From: Aquibium sp. A9E412
GTDB lineage: Bacteria; Pseudomonadota; Alphaproteobacteria; Rhizobiales; Rhizobiaceae
Length of the DNA stretch: 39,397 nucleotides
Direction of reading: 5' to 3'
NCBI RefSeq assembly: GCF_030398335.1
Contig: NZ_JAOAOP010000032.1
Span: 1-39,397 of the forward strand
Shown: positions 24,337-33,273 of the stretch, one piece after another
Layout: each line of letters opens with the position of its first letter
Numbering within the stretch: the first letter of the stretch is position 1
Position numbers and translations under genes: made by a program
The notes under the pieces: generated by a model
Told to the model about the DNA's origin: nothing
The model's database searches: none
What the model saw: only the letters and a program-made list of their open reading frames with translations

Positions 24337-25140
24337 ATGGCGTTCGCGCGCGTGAACGGCGTCGTGATCCATCACGAGCTGCGCGGCCCGCAGGACGCGC
24401 CGGCGCTGACATTCGCCAACTCGCTGGGCACCGATTTCCGCATCTGGGACGCGGTGGTCGCGGCGCTGCCGGGCTACCGCATCCTGCGCTACGACAAGCG
24501 CGGCCACGGGCTGTCCGAGGCGACGCCGGCCCCCTATGCGATGACCGACCACGTGGCCGACCTCGCCGGCCTGCTCGCGCATCACGACATCGCGCGGACC
24601 GCCGTCGTCGGCGTGTCGGTCGGCGGCATGATCGCCCAGGGGCTGGCCGCGCTGCGGCCCGACCTGGTGACGGCGCTGGTGCTGTGCGGCACCGCGCACC
24701 GGATCGGCACCGAGGCGATGTGGGACGAGCGCATCGCGGCGGTGACGCGCGAGGGCATCGGCGCGCTTGCCGACGGCGTCATGCAGCGCTGGTTCACCCC
24801 GGCCTACCGCACGGCCGACAACCCCGACTTCGTCGGCTACACGGCGATGCTGACGCGCACGCCGGTGGCCGGCTACGCCGGCACCTGCGCGGCGCTGCGC
24901 GACGCCGATCTCACCGAATCGACCCGCGCGCTCGCCGTGCCGACGCTGTGCCTGGTCGGCGACCAGGACGGCGCGACGCCGCCGGAGCTGGTGCGCGAGA
25001 CGGCGGCGCTGATCGACGGCGCGCGCTTCGAGATCATCGCCGGTGCCGGCCACCTGCCGTGCATCGAACGGCCGGACGAGACGGCACGGCTGATTTCCGG
25101 CTTCCTGGCCGGCACCCGAGACGAACGGAAGGACGACTGA
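24337..25140 (+). CDS. pcaD: 3-oxoadipate enol-lactonase-like alpha/beta hydrolase
   Basis: The product has 267 residues and follows PcaD closely: FANSLGTDFRIWDAVV near the N-terminus, RYDKRGHGLSEAT, the nucleophile elbow GVSVGG with Ser94, the acid Asp211 (VGDQDGATPPE) and His239 (AGAGHLPCIERP). PcaD hydrolyses 3-oxoadipate enol-lactone to 3-oxoadipate in the protocatechuate branch. No other pca gene is nearby; instead it opens a beta-oxidation operon for dicarboxylates, ending directly before the pimF start. A related lactone or ester is possible. GGGAGGAGG precedes the ATG. Confidence 0.82.
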   Translation: MAFARVNGVVIHHELRGPQDAPALTFANSLGTDFRIWDAVVAALPGYRILRYDKRGHGLSEATPAPYAMTDHVADLAGLLAHHDIARTAVVGVSVGGMIAQGLAALRPDLVTALVLCGTAHRIGTEAMWDERIAAVTREGIGALADGVMQRWFTPAYRTADNPDFVGYTAMLTRTPVAGYAGTCAALRDADLTESTRALAVPTLCLVGDQDGATPPELVRETAALIDGARFEIIAGAGHLPCIERPDETARLISGFLAGTRDERKDD

Positions 25141-27240
25141 ATGAGCAAACCCGTGACGGTCGCGCGCGACGGCAACGTCGCCGTCATCACCCTCGACAAC
25201 CCGCCGGTCAACGCGCTGAGCTTCCATCTGCGCAAGCCGCTCAACGAGGCCCTGGAGACGCTGCGCGACGACGCCGACGTGGCGGCGATCGTGATCGCCT
25301 GCGCCGGCCGCACCTTCATCGCGGGCGCCGACATCACCGAGTTCGGCAAGCCGATGCAGCACCCCAGCCTGCCCGACCTGATCGCCACGCTCGAGACCAT
25401 CGACAAGCCGACCGTGGCCGCGATCCACGGCACCGCGCTCGGCGGCGGGCTGGAGCTGGCGCTCGGCTGCCATTTCCGCGTCGCCGACCGCAAGGCGCGG
25501 CTCGGCCTGCCGGAGGTCAAGCTCGGCCTCCTGCCGGGCGCCGGCGGCACGCAGCGCCTGCCGCGCCTGGTCGGTCCGCAGAAGGCGCTCGAGATGGTCG
25601 TCTCCGGCCGGCCGATCGGCGCCGGCGAGGCGCATGAAGCCGGGCTGGTCGACGCGCTGGCCGACGACGACCTCGTCGGCGAAGCGGTGGCGCTGGCGCG
25701 TGCCGAGGCGGCAAGCGGCGCGCCGATGGTCCAGGTGCGGGCGCGCGAGGACAAGCTCGCCGCCGCGCGCGCCGACATCGGCGCCTTCGACGCCGCCGTC
25801 GCGCAGGCGACGCGCAAGGCGCGCGGCCTCGAGGCGCCGCTCGCGTGCGCCCAGTCCGTGCGCAACGCGCTGACCATGCCGTTCGACGAGGCGCTCGCCA
25901 AGGAGCGCGAATATTTCGCCCGGCTGGTTTCCGGCGACCAGTCGAAGGCGCAGCGCCACCTGTTCTTCGCCGAGCGCGAGGCGGCCAAGGTGCCGGGCAT
26001 CGGCAAGGAGGTGAGGCCGCGCCCGGTCGCCCGGGTCGGCGTCGTCGGCGCCGGCACGATGGGCGGCGGCATCGCCATGGCCTTCGCCAATGGCGGCCTG
26101 CCGGTGACGCTGCTCGAGCGCGACCGCGAGGCGCTCGACCGCGGCCTGGCGACGATCGAGAAGAACTATGCCGCCTCGGTCCGGCGCGGCTCGCTCGACG
26201 AGGACGGCAAGGCCGCGCGCCTCGGCCGGCTGAGCGGCACCACCGACTATGCCGGGCTGGCCGACTGCGACCTCGTCATCGAGGCGGTGTTCGAGGACAT
26301 GGCGGTCAAGGAGGAGGTGTTCGGCCGGCTCGACGCCGTGGTCAAGCCGGGCGCGGTGCTCGCCACCAACACCTCCTATCTCGACGTCGACGCCATCGCC
26401 GCGACGACCGGCCGGCCGCAGGACGTGATCGGCCTGCACTTCTTCTCGCCGGCCAACGTGATGCGGCTGCTGGAGATCGTGCGCGGCGCCAGGACAGCGC
26501 CCGACGTGGTGGCCACCGCGCTGTCGCTCGCCAAGACCATCGGCAAGGTGCCGGTCGTCGTCGGCGTGTGCCACGGCTTCGTCGGCAACCGCATGCTGTC
26601 GGCGCGCTCGGCCGAGAACGAGGCGCTGCTTCTGGAGGGCGCGACGCCGCAGCAGATCGACAAGGCGTTCACCGATTTCGGCTGGCCGATGGGGCCGTTC
26701 CAGATGGGCGACCTCGCCGGGCTCGACATCGGCTGGCGCAACCGCAAGGCGCTCGGCAAGACCGCCCCGGTGGCCGACGCGCTGTGCGAGCTCGGCTGCT
26801 TCGGCCAGAAGACCGGCAAGGGCTTCTACCTCTACGCGGACGGGTCGCGCACGCCGCAGCCCGACCCGGAGGTGACGCGGCTGATCGAGGACAAGGCCCG
26901 CGCAGCCGGCGTCGAGCGGCGCAGCATCTGCGACGAGGAGATCGTCGAGCGCACGCTCTACCCGATGATCAACGAGGGCGCGCGCATCCTGGAGGAGGGC
27001 ATCGCCGCGCGGCCGTCCGACATCGACATCGTCTGGGTCAACGGCTACGGCTTCCCGATCGGCAAGGGCGGGCCGATGTTCTGGGCCGAGCAGCTCCGCG
27101 GCCTCGACACCATCGTCGCGCGGCTCGCGCACTGGCACGGCGAGACCGGCCGCGCCGTCTTCGAGCCGGCGCCGCTGCTGAAGCGTGCCGCCGCGTCCGG
27201 CGGCGGCTTCGCCGGCGAGGCGCGCAAGGGAGCCGCGTAG
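25141..27240 (+). CDS. pimF: bifunctional enoyl-CoA hydratase / 3-hydroxyacyl-CoA dehydrogenase
   Basis: This 699-residue FadB/FadJ-type fusion has an N-terminal crotonase domain with the oxyanion region GTALGGGLELAL and both catalytic glutamates (Glu105, and Glu125 in LGLPEVKLGLLPGAGG). The NAD-binding dehydrogenase domain starts at GVVGAGTMGGG (300-310), with His433 (GLHFFSPANV) and Glu445 as catalytic pair, followed by the C-terminal dehydrogenase domain to about 680. It performs the second and third steps of beta-oxidation. The order pimF-A-B-C-D is that of the pimelate operon of Rhodopseudomonas palustris, hence the symbol. GGAAGGA precedes the ATG, which directly follows the pcaD stop. 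Confidence 0.88.
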   Translation: MSKPVTVARDGNVAVITLDNPPVNALSFHLRKPLNEALETLRDDADVAAIVIACAGRTFIAGADITEFGKPMQHPSLPDLIATLETIDKPTVAAIHGTALGGGLELALGCHFRVADRKARLGLPEVKLGLLPGAGGTQRLPRLVGPQKALEMVVSGRPIGAGEAHEAGLVDALADDDLVGEAVALARAEAASGAPMVQVRAREDKLAAARADIGAFDAAVAQATRKARGLEAPLACAQSVRNALTMPFDEALAKEREYFARLVSGDQSKAQRHLFFAEREAAKVPGIGKEVRPRPVARVGVVGAGTMGGGIAMAFANGGLPVTLLERDREALDRGLATIEKNYAASVRRGSLDEDGKAARLGRLSGTTDYAGLADCDLVIEAVFEDMAVKEEVFGRLDAVVKPGAVLATNTSYLDVDAIAATTGRPQDVIGLHFFSPANVMRLLEIVRGARTAPDVVATALSLAKTIGKVPVVVGVCHGFVGNRMLSARSAENEALLLEGATPQQIDKAFTDFGWPMGPFQMGDLAGLDIGWRNRKALGKTAPVADALCELGCFGQKTGKGFYLYADGSRTPQPDPEVTRLIEDKARAAGVERRSICDEEIVERTLYPMINEGARILEEGIAARPSDIDIVWVNGYGFPIGKGGPMFWAEQLRGLDTIVARLAHWHGETGRAVFEPAPLLKRAAASGGGFAGEARKGAA

Positions 27241-27251
27241 GGACACCACCG

Positions 27252-28937
27252 ATGGCCGGCGCTCCGCTCCCCTGGCAAGACGCCTACCCGCCCGGCCTCG
27301 ACCCGGCGACGGTGCCGGAGCCCTTTCCCGTCCATCGCATCGTCGACGAGGCGGCGGCCGCGTGGGGCGACCGCGACGCGCTGGTCTTCCGCGGGCACCG
27401 CCTCCGCTTCGCCGCGCTGAAGCAGGCGGTCGACCGCTGGGCGGCGGCCTTCGCGGCGGCCGGCATCGGCGCCGGTGACCGGGTGGCGCTGCTGCTGCCC
27501 AACACGGCGGTGCACCTGTTCGCCTTCTTCGGCGCGCTGAGGGCCGGCGCCACGGTGGTGCATCTGAGCCCGCTCGACGCCGCGCCCGTGCTGCGCCACA
27601 AGCTCGCCGACAGCGGCGCGCGCCTCATCGTGACGACCAACATCGCCGACACCGCCCTGCGGGCGGCGGCACTCGCCGCCGAGGGCGCGGTGGCGCGCCT
27701 CGTGGTGGCCGACGACGCCGCCTTCGGCCCCTCGCCGCTCACCGGGCCGCTGCCCGACGGCGAACGGATCGTCGCGGCCGACGCCTTCCTCGCCGCCGGC
27801 CGCGCCGCGCCGCCGGCCGCCGAGCCCGATCTCGATGCGCTGGCGCTGGTGCAGTACACCGGCGGCACGACGGGCCTGCCCAAGGGCGCCATGCTGACCC
27901 ACCGCAACCTGTCGAGCGCGGTGGCGAGCTACGACCTGTGGTTCGCCGCGCACGGGCTGATGCGGCCGGCCAGCGAGCGCACGCTGCTTTTCCTGCCGCT
28001 GTTCCACATCTACGCGCTTACGGCCGTGATGCTGCGCTCGGTGCGCAACGGCCAGTGCCTGCTGATCCACACCCGTTTCGACCCGGAGACCGCGCTTGCC
28101 GCCATCGAGGCCGGGGCGACCAGCTTCGCCGGCGTGCCCACCATGTGGATCGCCATCGCCGCGACGCCCGGCTTCGAGACGCGCGACCTGTCGGCGCTGC
28201 GCTACTGCGCCTCGGGCGGCGCGCCGCTGCCGGTCGAGCTGGCGCGGCGGCTCAAGCGGGCGACCGGGCACGACATCCTGGGCGGCTGGGGCATGACGGA
28301 GACCGGGCCGGCCGGCACCAACATCCCGCCCGGCCGCGCCGACAAGATCGGCACGATCGGCGTGCCGCTGCCCGGCATCCGGCTCGACGTGGTGGCGCTC
28401 GACGATCCCGCGCGCACGCTCAGCCCCGGCGAGACCGGCGAGCTGCGCGTCTTCGGCCGCAACGTGACGGCCGGCTATCTCAACCGGCCGGAGGAGACGG
28501 CGGCCGCCTTCAGCGACGGCGGGCTGCTGACCGGCGACATCGGCTTCATGGACGACGAGGGCTTCTTCACCATCGTCGACCGCAAGAAGGACATGATCCT
28601 GTCGGGCGGCTTCAACGTCTATCCGCAGATGATCGAGCAGGCCGTCTACGCGCATCCGCATGTCGAGGAGGTGCTGGTCATCGGCGTGCCCGACGCCTAT
28701 CGCGGCGAGGCGGCCAAGGCGTTCGTCAAGCTGCGCGACGGGGCGCCGGCGCTGACGCTGGAGGCGTTGCGCGCCTTCCTCGCCGACCGGCTCGGGCCGC
28801 ACGAGATGCCGGCCGCGCTCGAGCTGCGCGAGGCGCTGCCGCGCACCGCCGTCGGCAAGCTTTCCAAACTCGACCTCAAGCAACAGGAAGCCGCCCGGCA
28901 GAGCGCCGCGCCGGCAGCACCCGGGAGCATCGCATGA
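27252..28937 (+). CDS. pimA: acyl-CoA synthetase, dicarboxylate type
   Basis: This AMP-forming ligase of the ANL superfamily has 561 residues. Motifs in order: phosphate loop [13 protein letters not shown] (about 202-214), [11 protein letters not shown] (about 346), the hinge aspartate region [21 protein letters not shown] (split here, about 430-445), [11 protein letters not shown], and the C-terminal catalytic lysine in AVGKLSK. It activates a fatty or dicarboxylic acid with CoA. Gene order and family match PimA, the pimelate/dicarboxylate CoA ligase. It starts 11 nt after pimF and overlaps the thiolase start by ATGA. Confidence 0.87.
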   Translation: MAGAPLPWQDAYPPGLDPATVPEPFPVHRIVDEAAAAWGDRDALVFRGHRLRFAALKQAVDRWAAAFAAAGIGAGDRVALLLPNTAVHLFAFFGALRAGATVVHLSPLDAAPVLRHKLADSGARLIVTTNIADTALRAAALAAEGAVARLVVADDAAFGPSPLTGPLPDGERIVAADAFLAAGRAAPPAAEPDLDALALVQYTGGTTGLPKGAMLTHRNLSSAVASYDLWFAAHGLMRPASERTLLFLPLFHIYALTAVMLRSVRNGQCLLIHTRFDPETALAAIEAGATSFAGVPTMWIAIAATPGFETRDLSALRYCASGGAPLPVELARRLKRATGHDILGGWGMTETGPAGTNIPPGRADKIGTIGVPLPGIRLDVVALDDPARTLSPGETGELRVFGRNVTAGYLNRPEETAAAFSDGGLLTGDIGFMDDEGFFTIVDRKKDMILSGGFNVYPQMIEQAVYAHPHVEEVLVIGVPDAYRGEAAKAFVKLRDGAPALTLEALRAFLADRLGPHEMPAALELREALPRTAVGKLSKLDLKQQEAARQSAAPAAPGSIA

Positions 28938-30115
28938 GAGACGCCGTCATCGTATCGACCGCCCGCACGCCGATCGGCAAGGCCTATCGCGGCGCGCTCA
29001 ACGACACCACCGGCGCCACGCTCGGCGCGCACGCCATCCGCCACGCGCTGGAGCGCGCCGGCGTCGAGCCGGAGGCGGTCGAGGACGTGGTTATGGGCTG
29101 CGCCATGCAGGAAGGCACCACCGGCCTCAACGTGGCGCGCCGGGCGCTGCTGGCCGCCGGGCTGCCGGTGACCACCGCCGGCACGACCATCGACCGGCAG
29201 TGCTCGTCGGGGCTGCAATCGATGGCGCTGGTCGCCAACGCCATCCGCAACGACGGCGTCGAGGTGGCGGTGGCCGGCGGCATGGAATCGATCAGCCTGG
29301 TCCAGAACGAGCACCGCAACACCTTCCGGCTCAAGGACGAGCGGCTGATGGAGATCAAGCCGGAGGTCTACATGGCGATGATCGACACGGCCGAGGTGGT
29401 CGCCGCGCGCTACGGCATCTCGCGCGAGACGCAGGACGCCTATGCGCTGGAAAGCCAGCGCCGGGTGGCGGCGGCGCGCGAGGCCGGCCGCTTCGACGCC
29501 GAGATCGCGCCGATCGCCACCACCATGGCGGTGATCGACAAGGAGACCAAGGCGGTGAGCCACACACAGGTGGAGCTGGCGCACGACGAGGGGCCGCGGC
29601 CGGGCACCACCGCCGACGGCCTGGCCGGGCTGAAGCCGGTGCGCGAGGGCGGCACGATCACCGCCGGCAACGCCAGCCAGCTTTCCGACGGCGCGGCGGC
29701 CTGCGTGATGATGAGCGCGGCGGAGGCGGCGCGGCGCGGGCTCGAGCCGCTCGGCATTCTGCGCGGCTTCAACGTGGCCGGCTGCGAGCCCGACGAGATG
29801 GGCATCGGCCCGGTCTTCGCCGTGCCGCGGCTGCTCGCCCGGCACGGCCTCAAGGTCGACGACATCGACCTGTGGGAGCTCAACGAGGCCTTCGCCGTGC
29901 AGGTCGTCTATTGCCGCGACCGGCTCGGCATCGACCCCGACAAGCTCAACGTCAACGGCGGCTCGATCCCCATCGGCCACCCCTACGGCATGTCCGGCAC
30001 GCGGCTTTCCGGCCACGCGCTGATCGAGGGCAAGCGGCGCGGCGCACGCTTCGCCGTGGTGACCATGTGCGTGGGCGGCGGCATGGGCGCGGCCGGCCTG
30101 TTCGAGATCAACTGA
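28934..30115 (+). CDS. pimB: acetyl-CoA acyltransferase (thiolase)
   Basis: The product has 393 residues, the standard length of degradative thiolases. The nucleophile is Cys90 ([13 protein letters not shown]), and the other active-site residues are His349 ([14 protein letters not shown]) and Cys379 ([11 protein letters not shown]). It cleaves the 3-oxoacyl-CoA made by the PimF-type enzyme. With dicarboxylates the final products would be acetyl-CoA plus glutaryl-CoA or succinyl-CoA. Start and previous stop overlap as ATGA at 28934-28937. The next gene follows after 53 nt. Confidence 0.9.
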   Translation: MRDAVIVSTARTPIGKAYRGALNDTTGATLGAHAIRHALERAGVEPEAVEDVVMGCAMQEGTTGLNVARRALLAAGLPVTTAGTTIDRQCSSGLQSMALVANAIRNDGVEVAVAGGMESISLVQNEHRNTFRLKDERLMEIKPEVYMAMIDTAEVVAARYGISRETQDAYALESQRRVAAAREAGRFDAEIAPIATTMAVIDKETKAVSHTQVELAHDEGPRPGTTADGLAGLKPVREGGTITAGNASQLSDGAAACVMMSAAEAARRGLEPLGILRGFNVAGCEPDEMGIGPVFAVPRLLARHGLKVDDIDLWELNEAFAVQVVYCRDRLGIDPDKLNVNGGSIPIGHPYGMSGTRLSGHALIEGKRRGARFAVVTMCVGGGMGAAGLFEIN

Positions 30116-30168
30116 GGCAACCGCCGCGCCGGCGCTCGGCGCGCCACGCGACCCCGGGAGGGCTGACG

Positions 30169-31371
30169 ATGGACCTTCGCTACACCGACGACGAGATCGC
30201 CTTTCGCGACGAGGTGCGCGGCTTCCTGCGCGACACCGTGCCCGACGACATCCGCCGCCGGATGGTCGACGGCGAGCATGTCGGCAAGGACGACATGGTG
30301 CGCTGGACACGCCTGCTCAACGACCGCGGCTGGGCGGTGCCGCACTGGCCGGAGCGCTACGGCGGCACCGGCTGGGACCCGATGAAGCAGTACATCTTCC
30401 TCGAGGAGCTGCAGAAGCACCCCGCCCCCTCGCCGCTGCCCTTCGGCGTCAACATGGTGGGGCCGGTGATCTACACCTTCGGCTCCGACGCGCAGAAGGC
30501 GCGTTTCCTGCCGCGCATCGCCAATCTCGACGACTGGTGGTGCCAGGGCTTCTCCGAGCCCGGTGCCGGCTCCGACCTCGCCTCGCTGAAGACGCGCGCT
30601 GTGCGCGAGGGCGACCACTACGTCGTCAACGGCCAGAAGACCTGGACGACGCTGGCGCAGTATGCCGACTGGATCTTCTGCCTGGTGCGCACCGACCCGC
30701 AGGCCAAGAAGCAGGAGGGCATCTCCTTCCTCCTGATCGACATGACGACGCCGGGCATCGAGGTGCGCCCGATCGTTACCATCGACGGCGGCCGCGAGAT
30801 CAACGAGGTGTTCCTGACCGACGTGCGGGTGCCGACGGAAAACCTCGTCGGCGAGGAAAACCGCGGCTGGGACTACGCCAAGTTCCTGCTCGGCAACGAG
30901 CGCACCAACATCGCCCGCGTCGGCATGTCGAAGCAGCGCGTGGCGCGCATCCGCGAGCTCGCCGCCAAGGAGATGTCGGGCGGCCGGCCGCTGCTCGAGG
31001 ACCAGCGCTTCCTGGAGAAGCTGACGGCGATCGAGATCGACCTCAAGGCGCTCGAGATGACGCAGCTCCGCGTCGTGGCGGCCGACGCCAAGCGCGGCAG
31101 CACCGGCCGGCCGGACCCCGCCTCCTCGATCCTCAAGATCAAGGGGTCTGAGATCCAGCAGGCGACGACGCGGCTCCTGATGGAGGTGATGGGGCCCTAC
31201 GCCATGCCCTATGCGCAGGCCGCCGAGGCGGGCTGGAACGAGCCGCCGGTCGGGCCGGACTACGCCGCGCATGCCGCGCCGGCCTATTTCAACACCCGCA
31301 AGGTGTCGATCTACGGCGGCTCCAACGAGATCCAGAAGAACATCATCGCCAAGGCGGTGCTGGGGTTGTGA
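30169..31371 (+). CDS. pimC: pimeloyl-CoA dehydrogenase large subunit-like acyl-CoA dehydrogenase
   Basis: The product has 400 residues. It starts MDLRYTDDEIAFRDEVRGFL and holds the FAD and substrate motifs WWCQGFSEPGAGSDLASLKT and NGQKTWTT typical of PimC. PimC and PimD form the heteromeric dehydrogenase for dicarboxylyl-CoA in R. palustris. The usual MCAD-type base position reads YGGSNEIQ here, with glycine where YEGT would supply glutamate, so the base must lie elsewhere or on the partner. GGGAGGG stands 8 nt before the ATG at 30169. Its partner pimD is separated from it by a foreign small gene. Confidence 0.9.
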   Translation: MDLRYTDDEIAFRDEVRGFLRDTVPDDIRRRMVDGEHVGKDDMVRWTRLLNDRGWAVPHWPERYGGTGWDPMKQYIFLEELQKHPAPSPLPFGVNMVGPVIYTFGSDAQKARFLPRIANLDDWWCQGFSEPGAGSDLASLKTRAVREGDHYVVNGQKTWTTLAQYADWIFCLVRTDPQAKKQEGISFLLIDMTTPGIEVRPIVTIDGGREINEVFLTDVRVPTENLVGEENRGWDYAKFLLGNERTNIARVGMSKQRVARIRELAAKEMSGGRPLLEDQRFLEKLTAIEIDLKALEMTQLRVVAADAKRGSTGRPDPASSILKIKGSEIQQATTRLLMEVMGPYAMPYAQAAEAGWNEPPVGPDYAAHAAPAYFNTRKVSIYGGSNEIQKNIIAKAVLGL

Positions 31372-31386
31372 TGTGAAGGATACGCA

Positions 31387-31635
31387 ATGACAGCGGTTTC
31401 TAGAAATACCTACTGCAAATGGGTCGTGAACGCGCTTCGAGCACTCGGTCCCTCGCGTCCCGAAAACGTCTACCGATGGATCAAAGCCAACGAGCCTGTT
31501 CCGGCCTCCGAACTAAACGGAACGACTAGTGACGGTGAGAACCTTTTCAAGAAGAACGTGAGGTGGGCGCGGTTCACGCTCTACAATGATGGCACCGTCA
31601 CTAGTCCCTCGTATGGCGTTTGGGCACTCAGATAG
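31387..31635 (+). CDS. stand-alone Mrr_N-like winged-helix small protein
   Basis: The product has 82 residues. The second half (ENLFKKNVRWARFTLYNDG, then SYGVWALR) resembles the Mrr N-terminal winged-helix domain, which normally precedes a restriction nuclease domain; the first half (WVVNALRALGPSRPENVYRW) fits its first helices. No nuclease follows. The gene is about 54% G+C over 31381-31620, far below its neighbours, and uses codons such as TCT, AGA and ACT that they avoid. GAAGGA lies 7 nt before the ATG. It sits in the same direction between pimC (15-nt gap) and pimD (9-nt gap), so it is co-transcribed. The family call is by pattern and needs a profile search; acquisition by transfer is inferred. 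Confidence 0.6.
   Translation: MTAVSRNTYCKWVVNALRALGPSRPENVYRWIKANEPVPASELNGTTSDGENLFKKNVRWARFTLYNDGTVTSPSYGVWALR
31524..31606. repeat. 14-bp perfect inverted repeat within the Mrr_N-like gene
   Basis: GACTAGTGACGGTG (31524-31537) and CACCGTCACTAGTC (31593-31606) are perfect inverted copies separated by 55 nt. Inside the loop CGTGA (31556-31560) and TCACG (31574-31578) can also pair. The whole 83-nt element could fold as a nested stem in the pim transcript or mark an old insertion. Confidence 0.75.
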
Positions 31636-31646
31636 AGAAACTCTAT
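31632..31646 (+). promoter_or_regulatory. palindrome spanning the stop of the small gene and the pimD start
   Basis: ATAGAG-AAA-CTCTAT contains the TAG stop (31633-31635) and the first two bases of the pimD ATG (31645). No good Shine-Dalgarno is free of it. It may hold the pimD start in a short hairpin until ribosomes finish the small gene. Confidence 0.4.
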
Positions 31647-32790
31647 GGACTTTGACCTTTCCGAGGAACAATCGATCCTGAAGGACTCGCTCGACCGGCT
31701 TCTGGGCGACAAATACGGGTTCGAGGAGCGCAACCGCATCCTGAAGTCGGATACCGGCTGGAGCGCGGAGATGTGGCGCCAGTACGCGGAGATGGGCCTG
31801 ATGGCGCTGCCCTTCGCCGAGGCCGACGGCGGGCTCGGCGGCGGCGCCGTCGACATGATGATCGTGATGGAGGCGCTCGGCCGGGTGCTGGCGCTGGAGC
31901 CCTACTTCGCCACCGTGGTGCTCGGCGGCGGCTTCCTGCGGCTCGGCGGCACGGCCGAGCAGCGCGCCGCGCTCGCCCCGGCGGTGGCGGCCGGCGAGAC
32001 GAAGCTCGCCTTCGGCCACACCGAGCGGCAGTCGCGCTACGACCTGCACCATGTCGAGACGACGGCGCGGCCGGACGGCGCGGGCTGGCTGCTCGACGGC
32101 GCCAAGAGCGTGGTGCTCGACGGCGACAGCGCCGACCATGTCTTCGTCACCGCGCGCACGGCCGGCGGCCCGCGCGAGGCGGCCGGCATCGGCGTCTTCC
32201 TGGTCGACGCGGCGGCCGAGGGCGTGTCGCGGCGCGGCTATCGCATGCAGGACGGCCGGCGCGCGGCCGAGCTGGCGCTGGACGCGGTCAGGGTCGGGCC
32301 GGAGGCGGTCTATGGCGCGCCCGAGGAGGGCCTCGCGCTGGTCGGCGCCGTCGTCGACCGGGCGATCGCCGCGCTGTGCGCCGAGGCGGTCGGCGTGATG
32401 GGCGCCATGCACGCCGAGACGGTCGACTACCTCAAGATGCGCAAGCAGTTCGGCGTGCCGATCGGCGCCTTCCAGGTGCTGCAGCACCAGGCCGTCGACA
32501 TGTATGTCGCCACCGAGCAGGCGCGCTCGATCACCCACTACGCGACGATGATGGCGGAGGACGACGACGCCGAAGCCAGGGCGCGCGCCATGCACGCGGC
32601 CAAGGCCGAGATCGGCCGCGCCGGGCGCCAGGTCGGCGAAGCGGCGATCCAGCTTCACGGCGGCGTCGGCATGACGGAGGACTATGCCGTCGGCCACCGC
32701 TTCAAGCGCATGACGATGATCGACCTGACCTTCGGCGACGGCGAGCACCACCTGCGCACCCTGGCCGGCAAAGGCGGGCTGGCGGCCTGA
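31645..32790 (+). CDS. pimD: pimeloyl-CoA dehydrogenase small subunit-like acyl-CoA dehydrogenase
   Basis: The product has 381 residues. It opens MDFDLSEEQSILKDSLDRLLGDKY and carries FGHTERQSRYDLHHVET, GYRMQDGRRAAELAL, MRKQFGVPIGAFQVLQHQA and LHGGVGMTEDYAVGHRFKR, all as expected for PimD. It should pair with the PimC-like chain. The C-terminal MCAD-type YEGT glutamate is not present (FGDGEHHLR stands there). It is separated from pimC by the Mrr_N-like gene, which is unusual for genes whose products form one complex. A GCCGGG/CCCGGC hairpin (32801-32820) without a T-run lies 10 nt after the stop and may end the transcript. Confidence 0.9.
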   Translation: MDFDLSEEQSILKDSLDRLLGDKYGFEERNRILKSDTGWSAEMWRQYAEMGLMALPFAEADGGLGGGAVDMMIVMEALGRVLALEPYFATVVLGGGFLRLGGTAEQRAALAPAVAAGETKLAFGHTERQSRYDLHHVETTARPDGAGWLLDGAKSVVLDGDSADHVFVTARTAGGPREAAGIGVFLVDAAAEGVSRRGYRMQDGRRAAELALDAVRVGPEAVYGAPEEGLALVGAVVDRAIAALCAEAVGVMGAMHAETVDYLKMRKQFGVPIGAFQVLQHQAVDMYVATEQARSITHYATMMAEDDDAEARARAMHAAKAEIGRAGRQVGEAAIQLHGGVGMTEDYAVGHRFKRMTMIDLTFGDGEHHLRTLAGKGGLAA

Positions 32791-32800
32791 CCCTGGCGCA

Positions 32801-32820
32801 GCCGGGTCGGCGCTCCCGGC
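32801..32820 (+). terminator. possible terminator hairpin after pimD
   Basis: Perfect 6-bp arms GCCGGG and CCCGGC with an 8-nt loop lie just behind the pimD stop in the convergent gap. There is no T-run, so an intrinsic terminator is only weakly supported. The rest of the gap to 32908 is GC-rich without a clear site. Confidence 0.3.
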
Positions 32821-32908
32821 ATCGCACGCAGGCGGCTCGTTCGGGGGCCGCGGACCGCGGGGGCGGACGGCGCGTGCCGGCGGCCGCGCGCGCCGGAGGG
32901 CGGCCGGC

Positions 32909-33256
32909 TCAGGCGGTCTCGGCGGCGGCTTCCTGCGCGGCGGCGGCCTTCGGCGCGCAATAGATCGCGTAGAGCGTCTCCAGAACCCGCTCCACCTTGC
33001 CGGAGGCGATGCGGTAGTGGATCGTGCGGCCGTCGCGGCGCGTGGCCACCAGCTTGAGCGCACGCAGCTTGGCGAGCTGCTGCGACAGCGCCGACTGGTT
33101 CATGCCGACGCGGTCGGCGAGCGCCTGGACGGGCATCTCGCCATTCGCCAGATGGCACAGCACCATCAGCCGGTTGGGGTTGGCCATCGCCGCGAGAAGC
33201 TCGGCCGCGTCCTCGGCCGACTCCTCGATGCGGTCGATGTCGAGAGCTGCGGTCAT
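32909..33256 (-). CDS. bigR: BigR/SqrR-type ArsR-family persulfide sensor
   Basis: The product has 115 residues. The winged helix is plain: ANPNRLMVLCHLANGEM, MNQSALSQQLAKLRALKLVATRR, then GRTIHYRI. BigR represses its operon until two cysteines (Cys42 and Cys108) are linked by sulfide-derived persulfide chemistry. Here Cys34 (LMVLC) and Cys100 (LYAIYC) keep the same 66-residue spacing. The ATG at 33256 is preceded by AGAGGAAA; the longer frame from 33325 would cross the operator and promoter. It diverges from the sulfur-transport and persulfide dioxygenase genes, the standard BigR arrangement. Confidence 0.9.
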   Translation of the reverse strand: MTAALDIDRIEESAEDAAELLAAMANPNRLMVLCHLANGEMPVQALADRVGMNQSALSQQLAKLRALKLVATRRDGRTIHYRIASGKVERVLETLYAIYCAPKAAAAQEAAAETA

Positions 33257-33273
33257 GGGCTGGATTTTTCCTC

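Noticed and set aside
21002-24355. Plus-strand open frame of 1117 codons through TRAP and OsmC genes
   Set aside because: It is out of frame with three recognised genes and has Arg/Ala-rich shadow composition.
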